Assembly (NCBI RefSeq): GCF_020618415.1
Contig: NZ_CP085344.1
Location: 3,551,977-3,615,976 of the forward strand
Direction of reading: 5' to 3'
DNA: 64,000 nucleotides
Origin: Cupriavidus sp. MP-37
GTDB lineage: Bacteria > Pseudomonadota > Gammaproteobacteria > Burkholderiales > Burkholderiaceae
This document shows positions 9,015 through 17,091 of the stretch, piece by piece (the stretch's first letter is position 1; every line of letters begins with the position of its first letter). The notes under the pieces were generated by a model, which saw nothing but the letters and a program-made list of their open reading frames with translations, was not told the origin of the DNA and made no database searches. A program made the position numbers and the translations under genes.

Positions 9015-12000
9015 ATGTCCCCACAAAACATGACCGGCCGCTGGCTCTGGGCGCTGCTGTGCCTGCTGGTATGGATGGGCGCGATATGGATAGGCGCGGC
9101 GCAGGCGGCAACGCCGCGCATCGCCATCCTGACCAGCTCGCCGGTGCCGGCGGGCAAGTTCGGCCCGCTGCGCGAACTGGCGCAGGCCCAGGGCATGACG
9201 CTGGAAGCGCAGTACCTGGAGCGCATGCCGGCGCAGGAGGTCGCACCGTTTATCCACAACGCCGACCTGCTGATCGTCGATGCGCCGCGCGACCATATCG
9301 TCAGCGCAATGCTGCAGCGCCTCGGCCCGTTGTGGAGCGAGGCGCGCGTGCCGCGCGTGCTGATCGCCACCGACCGTTATCAAGCGCATGGCGTCGACGA
9401 CAAGCTCGCGGCCCGGCTGCATGCGTACTACGTCAACGGCGGCCGCGGCAACTTCGGCGCCATGATGCGCACGATCGCGGCACAGCAGTTCCGCTTGCGT
9501 GCCGATGCCACCATTCCCGCGCCGGTGGTGTTCCCCAAGGCCGCCTACTACCATCCCCGGCTCGCCGGCGTGATCACCACCTCGCCGCTGGAAGCGCTGG
9601 CCGCCTCCGGCAGCAGCGGCCCGGTGATCGGCATCGCCATCCACCAGGCCTATGTGTCGGGCCTCGACAGCGCCTTTATCGACGACCTGATCGCGCGGCT
9701 GGAAGCCCGCCACGCGCGCGTGCTGGCGTTCTACGGTCCGGTGATGGATGCCGACGGCATTACGCGCATGGCCATGCCCGGCGGCAAACGGCTGGTCGAC
9801 GTGCTGGTCAACGGCCAGATCATGCTGAACCCGCACGGGCGCAAGGCCGAGTTCGAGCAGCTCGACGTGCCGGTGCTGCAGGTCATGCCCTACCGCAAGG
9901 GCGACGCGCAGGCGTGGCAGGACGACCTGCACGGCATCAGCCTGACCGATACGCCGTTCTACCTGGTGCAGCCCGAGCTGGCCGGCGTGATCGATCCCAT
10001 CCTGGCCGCCGCCACGGCCAAGGGCGACGGCGCCATCGTCGGCCTGCCGGCGCAGCTCGATGCGGTGGCGGACAAGGCGCTGGCGCTGGCGCGGCTGCGC
10101 CACCTGCCCAACGCCGACAAGCGCGTGGCGATCCTGTACTACAACTATCCCGCCGGCGAGAAGAACCTGTCGGCGTCGTTCCTGAACCTGCCCAAGAGCC
10201 TCGCCAGCACGCTGGCGGCGCTGCGCGCGGCGGGCTACACCACCGAGGCCGCCGACGAAGCGCGGCTGCAGCGCGACCTGGGCGCGTTGCTGGCGCCGTT
10301 CTATCGCAGCGGCAGGCTGGAACCGCTGCTCGATGCCGGCCTCGCGGTGTGGATGCCGATGTCGCAATACCGCCGCTGGTACGACGCGCAGCCCGCGCCG
10401 TTCCGCGCTGCCGTGGCGCAGCGCTGGGGCAATCCGGAGCAATCGGCGATGGCGACCACGCGCCGCGGCGAAGCCGGCTTCGTGATCCCGCGGCTGCAGC
10501 TCGGCAACGTGGCGCTGATGCCGGTGCCGCCGCGCGGCGAGCGCAACGAGTCGGACGAGAAGGCGCTGTACCACTCCACCTCGACGCCGCTGAACCACTT
10601 CTACATGGCCGCCTACCTGTGGGCGCGCCAGGAGCGCGAGGCGCTGGTGCACTACGGCACCCACGGCACGCAGGAATGGACGCCGGGCAAGGAGCGCGGC
10701 CTGTCGGTCACCGACCAGCCCTACCTGGTGCTGGGCAATGTGCCGGTGATCTATCCGTATATCGTCGACGACGTCGGCGAAGCGATCCAGGCCAAGCGCC
10801 GCGGCCGCGCCGTGATCGTTAGCCACCAGACGCCGCCGTTCCGGCCGGCCGGGCTGCATACCGACCTGGTAGCGCTGCACGACCAGTTGCATGCGTACCT
10901 GCAGCAGGACGAAGGCGCGGTGAAGGACACCATCCGCCAGCAGATCCTGTCGCGCAGCGCGTCGATGCATCTGTTCGAGGACATGGGCTGGAGCGCGGCG
11001 CGGGCGCGCGCGGATTTCAGCGGCTATCTCGATGCGCTGCATATCCACCTGCACGAACTCGGCGGCGCGCTGCAGCCCTATGGCCTGCACACGTTCGGGC
11101 AATCGCAGGACGAAGGGCTGCGGCTTTATACGACCATGGCGATGCTCGGCAAGGACTGGCTCAGGCGCGTGTTCCCCGACGAGCCGGAAGAGCTGTTCGC
11201 GGTCGACTATGCGCAGCTGGCGCAGACACCGCCCTATGCGATGGTGCGGCGCTATGTGGCCGAGGGCGCCTCGCTGGACGAGCTGCGCGATGCGCGCCAG
11301 CGCGAAGACATGCAGCGCGCGCGGCAGCTCTATGCCAGCCTCGATGCAAGGCCCGAGAACGCGGGGCTGCTGACCGCGCTGGCCGGCCGCCACCTGCACT
11401 CGGGCACCGGCGGCGACCCGGTGCGCAACCCCGACACGCTGCCGACCGGACGCAACCTGTACGGCTTCGATCCCTCCAAGGTCCCCAGCCGCGAAGCCTG
11501 GAAGGCGGGCCAGGCCGCCGCCGAGGCGATGATCGCGGACTGGCGCAAGCGCCATGGCCGTTACCCCGACAAGCTGGCGTTCTCGCTGTGGAGCGTCGAG
11601 ACCATGCGCCACCAGGGCATGCTCGAAGCGCAGGCGATGGCGGCGCTGGGGGTGCGGCCGAAGTGGGACGACGGCGGCCGCGTGGTCGGGGTCGAGCCGA
11701 TTGCTGCCGCGGAACTTGGCCGACCGCGCGTCGACGTGGTGCTGTCGGCCACCGGTCTGTATCGCGACCACTTCCCCAACCTGATGAAGTGGCTGGCCGA
11801 GGCGGTAAAGCTCGCCGCCGCGCAACCGGAAGCCGGCAACGTCGTCGCCGCGAATACCCGCGCAGTCCGTGAGCGGCTAAGCAAGCTGAATGTCCCCGCC
11901 GAGCGGCTCGACGCGCTCGCGGTGACCCGCATCTTCGCCAGCGAATCGGGCAACTACGGCACCGGCCTGAACGATGCCGCGATGGCCACCGACACCTTCG

Positions 12001-13031
12001 GCAGCGGCCGCCAGGCCGATGCCAGGCTGGCGCAGCTGTATCTCGCGCGCATGCAGTACGCCTACGGCCCGGACGAGCAGCACTGGGGCGAGGCGCTGCC
12101 GCAGGTCAACCTGTATGCCGAGAACCTCAAGGGCGTCGATGGCGCGCTGCTGGCGCGCAGCTCCAACCTGTACGGCATGCTGACCACCGATGATCCGTTC
12201 CAGTATCTCGGCGGCATCGGCCTGGCGGTGCGGCACCTGACCGGCAAGGCGCCGGAGCTGCTGATCTCCAACCTGCGCGATGCCAGCCAGGCGCGCACCG
12301 AGACCGCCGCCGGCTTCCTCGCCAGCGAACTGCGCACGCGCTACTTCCATCCCGGCTGGATCGAGGGCATGAAGGCCGAGGGCTACAGCGGCGCGCTGAA
12401 CGTGCTCGACACCGTCAACAATTTCTGGGGCTGGACCGCGGTCTCGCCAGAAATCGTGCGCGACGACCAGTGGACCGAGTTTGCCGAGGTCTATGTCAAC
12501 GACAAGCACCAGCTCGGCCTGAACCAATGGTTCGAGAAGCACGCCCCGCAGGCCCAGGCGCAGGTGATCGAACGCATGCTCGAGGCCGCGCGCAAGGGCT
12601 ACTGGAAGGCCGACAGCAAGCTGCTGCGGACGCTGGCGCAGCGCTATGAAGACCTGGCGCAACGGCACGATATCGTCAGCAACAACCGCGCGTTCAACCA
12701 GTATCGCGAGCAGCAGGCCCGCGCCGCCGCGCCGGGCTATGGCTTGCAGCCGCCCGCCGCGGCACCGCGCAAGGCGGCGGCACCGACGCCGCGGCAGGCT
12801 GCCGCCGCGGCACCCGCGCCCGAGCCCCCTGCCGCGCCCGCGCCGAACCCGCCCCAGCCGGTGCAAGGCATGGAGCTGGTGGAGCGCAAGCCGCCCGCGG
12901 CCGAGATCGTGCCGGTGCTGTCGTGGCTGGCCGGCGGCATTGCGCTGGCGGCGGCGATCGCGGGCGGCGCGCTCAGTGCGCGGCGGCGCCGGGTCGATGC
13001 CCGCGCCGGCTGGCTGCCGGAACGGCGCTGA
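9015..13031 (+). CDS. Exported, membrane-anchored CobN/HmuS-like chelatase
   Basis: A 1338-residue member of the CobN/BchH (class I chelatase large subunit) family. Cytoplasmic CobN inserts cobalt into a corrin ring, but this protein has a signal peptide (hydrophobic residues 10-30, cleavage near AQA-ATPR) and, after an Ala/Pro-rich linker, a C-terminal membrane helix at about 1300-1320 followed by arginines, so its chelatase body must lie in the periplasm. The family motif HYGTHGTQEWTPGK is intact at 546-559. ATG 9015 is preceded by AAGGAG. No CobS/CobT or ChlI/ChlD ATPase partner is present. In Porphyromonas and Bacteroides the analogous HmuS sits with a TonB receptor and ExbB-like proteins and has been described as removing iron from heme; a similar dechelatase role is inferred here. 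Replacement in a cobalamin or F430 context is possible but less likely given the Fur box and ChaN. Confidence 0.8.
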   Translation: MSPQNMTGRWLWALLCLLVWMGAIWIGAAQAATPRIAILTSSPVPAGKFGPLRELAQAQGMTLEAQYLERMPAQEVAPFIHNADLLIVDAPRDHIVSAMLQRLGPLWSEARVPRVLIATDRYQAHGVDDKLAARLHAYYVNGGRGNFGAMMRTIAAQQFRLRADATIPAPVVFPKAAYYHPRLAGVITTSPLEALAASGSSGPVIGIAIHQAYVSGLDSAFIDDLIARLEARHARVLAFYGPVMDADGITRMAMPGGKRLVDVLVNGQIMLNPHGRKAEFEQLDVPVLQVMPYRKGDAQAWQDDLHGISLTDTPFYLVQPELAGVIDPILAAATAKGDGAIVGLPAQLDAVADKALALARLRHLPNADKRVAILYYNYPAGEKNLSASFLNLPKSLASTLAALRAAGYTTEAADEARLQRDLGALLAPFYRSGRLEPLLDAGLAVWMPMSQYRRWYDAQPAPFRAAVAQRWGNPEQSAMATTRRGEAGFVIPRLQLGNVALMPVPPRGERNESDEKALYHSTSTPLNHFYMAAYLWARQEREALVHYGTHGTQEWTPGKERGLSVTDQPYLVLGNVPVIYPYIVDDVGEAIQAKRRGRAVIVSHQTPPFRPAGLHTDLVALHDQLHAYLQQDEGAVKDTIRQQILSRSASMHLFEDMGWSAARARADFSGYLDALHIHLHELGGALQPYGLHTFGQSQDEGLRLYTTMAMLGKDWLRRVFPDEPEELFAVDYAQLAQTPPYAMVRRYVAEGASLDELRDARQREDMQRARQLYASLDARPENAGLLTALAGRHLHSGTGGDPVRNPDTLPTGRNLYGFDPSKVPSREAWKAGQAAAEAMIADWRKRHGRYPDKLAFSLWSVETMRHQGMLEAQAMAALGVRPKWDDGGRVVGVEPIAAAELGRPRVDVVLSATGLYRDHFPNLMKWLAEAVKLAAAQPEAGNVVAANTRAVRERLSKLNVPAERLDALAVTRIFASESGNYGTGLNDAAMATDTFGSGRQADARLAQLYLARMQYAYGPDEQHWGEALPQVNLYAENLKGVDGALLARSSNLYGMLTTDDPFQYLGGIGLAVRHLTGKAPELLISNLRDASQARTETAAGFLASELRTRYFHPGWIEGMKAEGYSGALNVLDTVNNFWGWTAVSPEIVRDDQWTEFAEVYVNDKHQLGLNQWFEKHAPQAQAQVIERMLEAARKGYWKADSKLLRTLAQRYEDLAQRHDIVSNNRAFNQYREQQARAAAPGYGLQPPAAAPRKAAAPTPRQAAAAAPAPEPPAAPAPNPPQPVQGMELVERKPPAAEIVPVLSWLAGGIALAAAIAGGALSARRRRVDARAGWLPERR

Positions 13032-13070
13032 GGCAAACGCAGATATCCATCGCATTCAACGAGACCAGAC

Positions 13071-13580
13071 ATGACACCCACCCTGCTCGAAACCCTGATG
13101 TACGACGTCGGCCAGCTGTTCCTGATACCGACGCTGGCGCTGATCGCGCTGCTGTTCCTGTACGCCTTCTGGGCGCTTGGCGAATTCGCCATGCAGGCCT
13201 GGCTGCGCGCGCGCCACCCGATCGCCAGCGGGCGCGGCTATGTGCTGGTGGCGTGGGCGCGCAAGCACCAGGTGGCCGATGCCGACGCGCTCGACGTCGC
13301 CGCGCACCGGCTGCTGGAGCGGCCCCGCATCGCCACGCGCGTGGCGCCGATGCTGGGGCTGGTGGCGACCATGATCCCGATGGGGCCGGCGCTGAAGGGG
13401 CTGTCGGGTGGCAACCTGGCCAATGTGGGCGAGAATCTCACCATCGCCTTCTCCGCGGTGATCCTGGCGCTGATCGCGGCCAGCATCACCTTCTGGGTGG
13501 TCAACGTGCGCCGGCGCTGGCTGGCCGAGGAGCTGGTGTGGCTGGGGCAGTCGCGGCCGCAATGGGAGGTGGACGCATGA
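13071..13580 (+). CDS. MotA/TolQ/ExbB-family proton channel protein
   Basis: A 169-residue membrane protein with three hydrophobic segments at about 14-36, 88-106 and 120-143. The TolQ/ExbB hallmark is seen in the RVAPMLGLVATMIPMGPAL segment that opens the second helix. It lacks the long cytoplasmic extension of MotA. It lies 39 bases after the chelatase gene and overlaps the next gene by the ATGA junction, so it is part of the same transcript and translationally coupled to the DUF2149 protein. Together they probably form an ExbB/ExbD-like motor that energises the receptor or the chelatase; this job is inferred from context. Confidence 0.8.
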   Translation: MTPTLLETLMYDVGQLFLIPTLALIALLFLYAFWALGEFAMQAWLRARHPIASGRGYVLVAWARKHQVADADALDVAAHRLLERPRIATRVAPMLGLVATMIPMGPALKGLSGGNLANVGENLTIAFSAVILALIAASITFWVVNVRRRWLAEELVWLGQSRPQWEVDA

Positions 13581-13924
13581 AGTTCCTGGAAGAGAGCGAG
13601 GCCGACGATCCGATCCTGTCGGTGGTGAACCTGATCGACGTGTTCCTGGTGGTGATCGCCGCGCTGCTGGTGGCGATCGCGCAGAACCCGGCCAACCCGT
13701 TCACCCATGATGACGTGACTATCATCAAGAATCCCGGCAAGCCGAACATGGAGATCGTGTCGCGCCAGGGCGAGAAGGTGGTGCGCTACCAGGCCAGCGG
13801 GCAGGTTGGCAGCGGCGACGGCATCAAGGCCGGGGTGGCGTACCGGATGCAGGACGGATCGATGGTGTACGTGCCGGAACAGCCTGCGCCGCAGGCGTCG
13901 GTGCCGACTACTGAAACCAGATAA
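13577..13924 (+). CDS. DUF2149 protein, probable ExbD-like motor subunit
   Basis: A 115-residue protein that matches the DUF2149 family found beside CobN-like and ExbB-like genes in bacteria and methanogens. Its single membrane helix carries VVNLIDVFLVVIAALL, which lines up with the PFIDVMLVLL segment of ExbD/TolR; Asp21 takes the place of the essential ExbD aspartate. The periplasmic part is short (about 75 residues) with a proline-rich tail. ATG 13577 overlaps the stop of the ExbB-like gene (ATGA), the usual sign of stoichiometric coupling. Function as the ExbD partner is inferred from this motif and the gene order. Confidence 0.72.
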   Translation: MKFLEESEADDPILSVVNLIDVFLVVIAALLVAIAQNPANPFTHDDVTIIKNPGKPNMEIVSRQGEKVVRYQASGQVGSGDGIKAGVAYRMQDGSMVYVPEQPAPQASVPTTETR

Positions 13925-13934
13925 GGGAAACCGC

Positions 13935-14771
13935 GTGATCTCATTCCGCTTGTGCGCGGCCGCCATGCTGGCCGCTGTCGCTGTGCTGGCCGCCGGCTGT
14001 GCTGCGCGGGGGCCGGCGCCGTCCACGGTCAGCGCCGCCTTCGCCGGCAAGCCCTACGTGTTGCTGGGCGAGGTGCACGACAACGCCGCCGGCCAGCGGC
14101 AGCGGCTCGACGCGCTGACGCGCGCGCTCGAGCAAGGCTGGCGCCCGGCCATCGCCATGGAGCAGTTCGACCGCGAGCGCCAGGCCGATATCGACCGGGC
14201 CCGGCGCGAGCGCCCGCGCGATGCCGACTACCTGATCGCGCAGGCCGGCGGCGGCGCCTGGCAGTGGCCGCTGTACCAGCCCGTGGTGGCGCTGGCGCTG
14301 CAATACGATCTGCCGCTGGTCGCCGCCAACCTGTCGCGCGCCGACGCGGGCAAGATCGTGCGCGGCGGGCTGGACGGGCTGTTTTCCGCTGAGGAGCGGC
14401 ACCGGCTTGGCCTGACCGGCGCCCTGCCGCCGGACCTGGTGGCGGCGCAGACCGCGGTGCTCGACCGCGGGCACTGCGGCAATTTCCCCAAGGCGATGCT
14501 GCCCGGCATGCTGGCGGCACAGGCCGCGCGCGACGCGGTGATGGCGCAGGCGTTGCGGCCGCATGCCGCGCGCGGCGCGGTGCTGATCGCGGGAAACGGG
14601 CATGTGCGGCGCGATGTGGGGGTGCCGCGCTGGCTTGCGGGCGAGGCCGGCAAGGTGATCAGCGTGGGCTATGTGGAAAGCGCGCCGGCCGATGGCGAGT
14701 TCGACCTGGCAGTGGTGGTGCCGGCGGTCGAGCGCAAGGATCCGTGCCTGCAGGCGAAGCCGGCGGGGTGA
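13935..14771 (+). CDS. ChaN-family iron-regulated lipoprotein, probable heme binder
   Basis: A 278-residue lipoprotein with a clear lipobox LAAGC (lipidated Cys22). The mature part begins with YVLLGEVHDNAAGQRQRLDAL and contains AMEQFDRERQADID, the signature of the ChaN/DUF399 fold, and ends with GNGHVRRDVGVP. ChaN of Campylobacter jejuni is known to bind heme in a dimer. GTG at 13935 is chosen because the lipoprotein signal begins there and AGGGAA lies upstream; it is 10 bases beyond the DUF2149 stop, so the gene closes the Fur-controlled operon. It may receive or store heme delivered by the receptor. The anchoring membrane cannot be told. Confidence 0.78.
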   Translation: MISFRLCAAAMLAAVAVLAAGCAARGPAPSTVSAAFAGKPYVLLGEVHDNAAGQRQRLDALTRALEQGWRPAIAMEQFDRERQADIDRARRERPRDADYLIAQAGGGAWQWPLYQPVVALALQYDLPLVAANLSRADAGKIVRGGLDGLFSAEERHRLGLTGALPPDLVAAQTAVLDRGHCGNFPKAMLPGMLAAQAARDAVMAQALRPHAARGAVLIAGNGHVRRDVGVPRWLAGEAGKVISVGYVESAPADGEFDLAVVVPAVERKDPCLQAKPAG

Positions 14772-14807
14772 GGTGGTGAGTTCAGGACCGGTTGCCATGG
14801 ACGCGCC

Positions 14808-15026
14808 TGCCCTCTCCCCCGCCCCTCTCCCGCAAGCGGGAGAGGGGAGCAAACCGGCGGTATGTGAAAGCGTTCGAGCCGGCTGCATCCCTGCGCCTGC
14901 GCCCCCTTCTTCCGCAAGCGGGAGAGGGGAGCAAACCGGCGGCGTGCGGAGCGTGTGAGCTTGCTGAGAACGCTCGCAAGCGCTCCCCTCTCCCGCGCGC
15001 GGGAGAGGGGTTGGGGGAGAGGGCCG
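14808..15026 (+). repeat. Dispersed palindromic repeat, three units
   Basis: Three units of the window-wide palindrome lie at about 14808-14861, 14899-14942 and 14981-15026; the first two share an orientation and the third is inverted. The middle unit is degenerate (CCCCCTTCTTCCGC in one arm). They fill most of the spacer between the ChaN gene and tctC. Confidence 0.75.
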
Positions 15027-15099
15027 GCGCCGCCACGAAGTCGCGCCGTCCGCATACCCGCCCCACCATCCACGTAAACCCCAACCCCAACGCCCCCGA

Positions 15100-15135
15100 T
15101 TTGACAGCCTTTTGACAGTTTCCCCCGCCTAGAAT
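15100..15135 (+). promoter_or_regulatory. 11-bp direct repeats and -10 element ahead of tctC
   Basis: TTTGACAG occurs at 15100-15107 and again at 15111-15118, exactly 11 bases apart. Read on the other strand the pair is CTGTCA-N5-CTGTCA, the half-site layout of a Pho box. A TAGAAT element at 15130-15135 follows the second repeat by 11 bases, the distance seen at promoters activated by OmpR/PhoB-type regulators. Binding by the TctD-like regulator at 24.4-25.0 kb, or by PhoB, is inference. From 15136 to 15356 nothing else is recognisable except the ribosome site of tctC. Confidence 0.4.
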
Positions 15136-15356
15136 CCGCCCCAAGACCAGCAGTTCCGGTCTGACGTTCACCAAATCCAAGAACAGTCCCGGCCAGCCCT
15201 TGCCGCGCCGGACAGGAGACCAGCCCGGTGCCGCGCCGCTGCGCACGCCCCCAGGCCCCAATCCCGTCCCGCAACGCCGAGGCCACCGGAACCCCCGGGT
15301 CGGATCGCGGCAGCCAACGCAGGCAAGCGATCACCGGCATTACCAAGGAGACCGCC

Positions 15357-16325
15357 ATGCGCCGTACCTATTTCCGCTTCGCCCATGCCGTGATGGCATC
15401 GGCCACCCTTGCCGCCGCTGCCGTGGCCGCGCCTGCCTTCGCGATGGACAACGTCAAGGTCATGATCGGCGCCAACCCCGGCGGCGGCTTCGACCAGACC
15501 GGCCGCTCGCTGGGCGCGGCGATGATCGCCGCGGGCCAGGCCAAGGCCGCTTCGTACGACAACAAGGGCGGCGCCGGCGGCACCATCGCGCTGACCCAGT
15601 TCGTCAACACCGACAAGGGCAACCCCAATGCGCTGATGGTGGTGGGCGCGGTGATGGTCGGCGCGATCGAGACCAACAAGCCGCCGGTCACGCTGAAGAA
15701 CGCCACCCCGATCGCGCGCCTGTTCGCCGACACCATGGTCATCACCGTGCCGGCCAGCTCGCCGATCAAGTCGATCAAGGACCTGACCACGCAACTCAAG
15801 GCCAACCCGGGCAGCGTCAGCTGGGGCGGCGGCTCCAAGGGCTCGATCGACCATATCCTGGCCGGCCTGGTCGCCAAGGAAAGCGGCGTCGATCCGAAGA
15901 AGGTCAACTACGTGCCGTTCCAGGGCGGCGGCGAAGCGTCGGCCTCGATCATGGGCGGGCACGTGACGGTGGGCATCGCCGGCGTGTCGGAATTCCTGCC
16001 CTTCATCAAGAGCGGCAAGATGCGCGCGCTGGCGGTCACGTCCAAGGACCGTGTCGCCGATATCCCGACGCTGAAGGAGCAAGGCCTCAACGTCGAGATC
16101 TATAACTGGCGCGGCGTATACGGCGCCCCGGGCACCACGCCGGAGCAGCGCAAGGCCATGATCGACGCCGTGGTCAAGGCCACCGAAAGCAAGGCCTGGA
16201 AGGACACGCTGCAGAAGAACGACTGGACCCCGTTCCTGCTGACCGGCGACGAGTTCGGCAAGTTCGTCGACAGCGAATCGGCCCGCCTGGGCGCCACGCT
16301 GCGCGAACTGGGCGTGGCCAAGTAA
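15357..16325 (+). CDS. tctC: Tripartite tricarboxylate transporter binding protein TctC
   Basis: The periplasmic solute-binding subunit of a TTT transporter. The 322-residue precursor has a signal peptide ending at PAFA and the mature protein starts MDNVKVMIGANPGGGFDQTG, the phosphate/carboxylate-binding PGGG loop typical of TctC/Bug proteins. The frame is open upstream to 15228, but ATG 15357 is preferred because AAGGAG lies just before it and the signal peptide starts there. Genes for the TctB and TctA membrane subunits follow in the order C-B-A. Ligands of this group are citrate and other tri- or dicarboxylates; the exact one cannot be read from sequence. Confidence 0.88.
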   Translation: MRRTYFRFAHAVMASATLAAAAVAAPAFAMDNVKVMIGANPGGGFDQTGRSLGAAMIAAGQAKAASYDNKGGAGGTIALTQFVNTDKGNPNALMVVGAVMVGAIETNKPPVTLKNATPIARLFADTMVITVPASSPIKSIKDLTTQLKANPGSVSWGGGSKGSIDHILAGLVAKESGVDPKKVNYVPFQGGGEASASIMGGHVTVGIAGVSEFLPFIKSGKMRALAVTSKDRVADIPTLKEQGLNVEIYNWRGVYGAPGTTPEQRKAMIDAVVKATESKAWKDTLQKNDWTPFLLTGDEFGKFVDSESARLGATLRELGVAK

Positions 16326-16589
16326 CACTGTGGGCGTGCGGGGCCGCAGTGCCCTGCAATACCGCCTTGATGGCTTAACGCATTAACGCATCCCTCTCGC
16401 TTTACCTGTCGTGCCTGCCGACGCCGCCGGTGATCCCGGTGGCCGGAAACACGGCGCGGGGCCCGGTGTCCACCTGCGATACCGAAGACAACAACATCTG
16501 TCACTGGGCCCCGCCGCCGCGCGGGCAGCATCCGCCGGCGTCGCGCATGCCAGCCTCCGCGGCTGGCGACCAAGGCCCAAGGAGTCTCC

Positions 16590-17063
16590 ATGAAACCCTC
16601 GCACCTCGCCATCGGCATCGCCGTGCTGGCGATCTCGCTGTTCTTCTTCCTCGGGCTGTCCGGCATCTCCGGCGACGAGGGCTACGCCGGCCTGTCGCCG
16701 CGCTTCGTGCCCACGCTGGTGGCGGTGGGCCTGGCGGTGTGCGGCGCGCTGCTGACCTGGCAGGGCGTGCGCGGCGGTTTCCGCAACATGCCGGAAGAGG
16801 ATGCCGAGCTGCCCAACGCGCCGCACAACTTCGGCGGTTTCGTCTGGGTCGCCGCGGGCCTGGTGCTGAACATGGCGCTGATCGGCACGCTCGGCTTCGT
16901 GCTGGCGTCGACGCTGCTGATGGTCTGCGTGGCGCGCGGCTACGGCAGCCGCCGCGTCGTGCGCGACGCGATCATCGGGCTGTGCATCACGGTGCCGATG
17001 TGGGCGCTGTTCGAGTTCCTGCTCGGCATCAACCTGCCGCTGCTGCCCATCGCCGGCTTCTGA
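16590..17063 (+). CDS. tctB: Tripartite tricarboxylate transporter small membrane protein TctB
   Basis: A 157-residue protein with four hydrophobic segments, the normal size and topology of the small TTT membrane subunit. The first helix ([20 protein letters not shown]) is followed by a Gly-rich loop [11 protein letters not shown], a TctB hallmark where the protein contacts the pathway. AAGGAG precedes ATG 16590. The 264-base spacer after tctC contains a tandem TTAACGCA duplication (16375-16390) but no clear terminator, so tctCBA is probably one transcript with reduced expression after tctC. Confidence 0.85.
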   Translation: MKPSHLAIGIAVLAISLFFFLGLSGISGDEGYAGLSPRFVPTLVAVGLAVCGALLTWQGVRGGFRNMPEEDAELPNAPHNFGGFVWVAAGLVLNMALIGTLGFVLASTLLMVCVARGYGSRRVVRDAIIGLCITVPMWALFEFLLGINLPLLPIAGF

Positions 17064-17091
17064 GCCCGCCCGTCCCGCAAGGAGTCTTCGC

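Noticed and set aside
9015..13031. Assignment of the CobN-like protein to cobalamin synthesis
   Set aside because: It is exported and anchored, has no CobS/CobT or other cob genes near it, and sits under a Fur box with a heme-type receptor and ChaN.
12923..13924. A 333-codon frame spanning the ends of the chelatase, the ExbB-like and the DUF2149 genes
   Set aside because: Only its last third (DUF2149) has protein character; the start is set by the ATGA overlap at 13577.
14808..15026. Repeated palindromes as a CRISPR array
   Set aside because: Units alternate in orientation, spacers are not uniform, the units are self-complementary and the same unit is spread over the window; no cas genes are present.
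16375..16390. Tandem TTAACGCA as a regulatory site of tctB
   Set aside because: Only one 8-base duplication, with no promoter element beside it; it could be chance.
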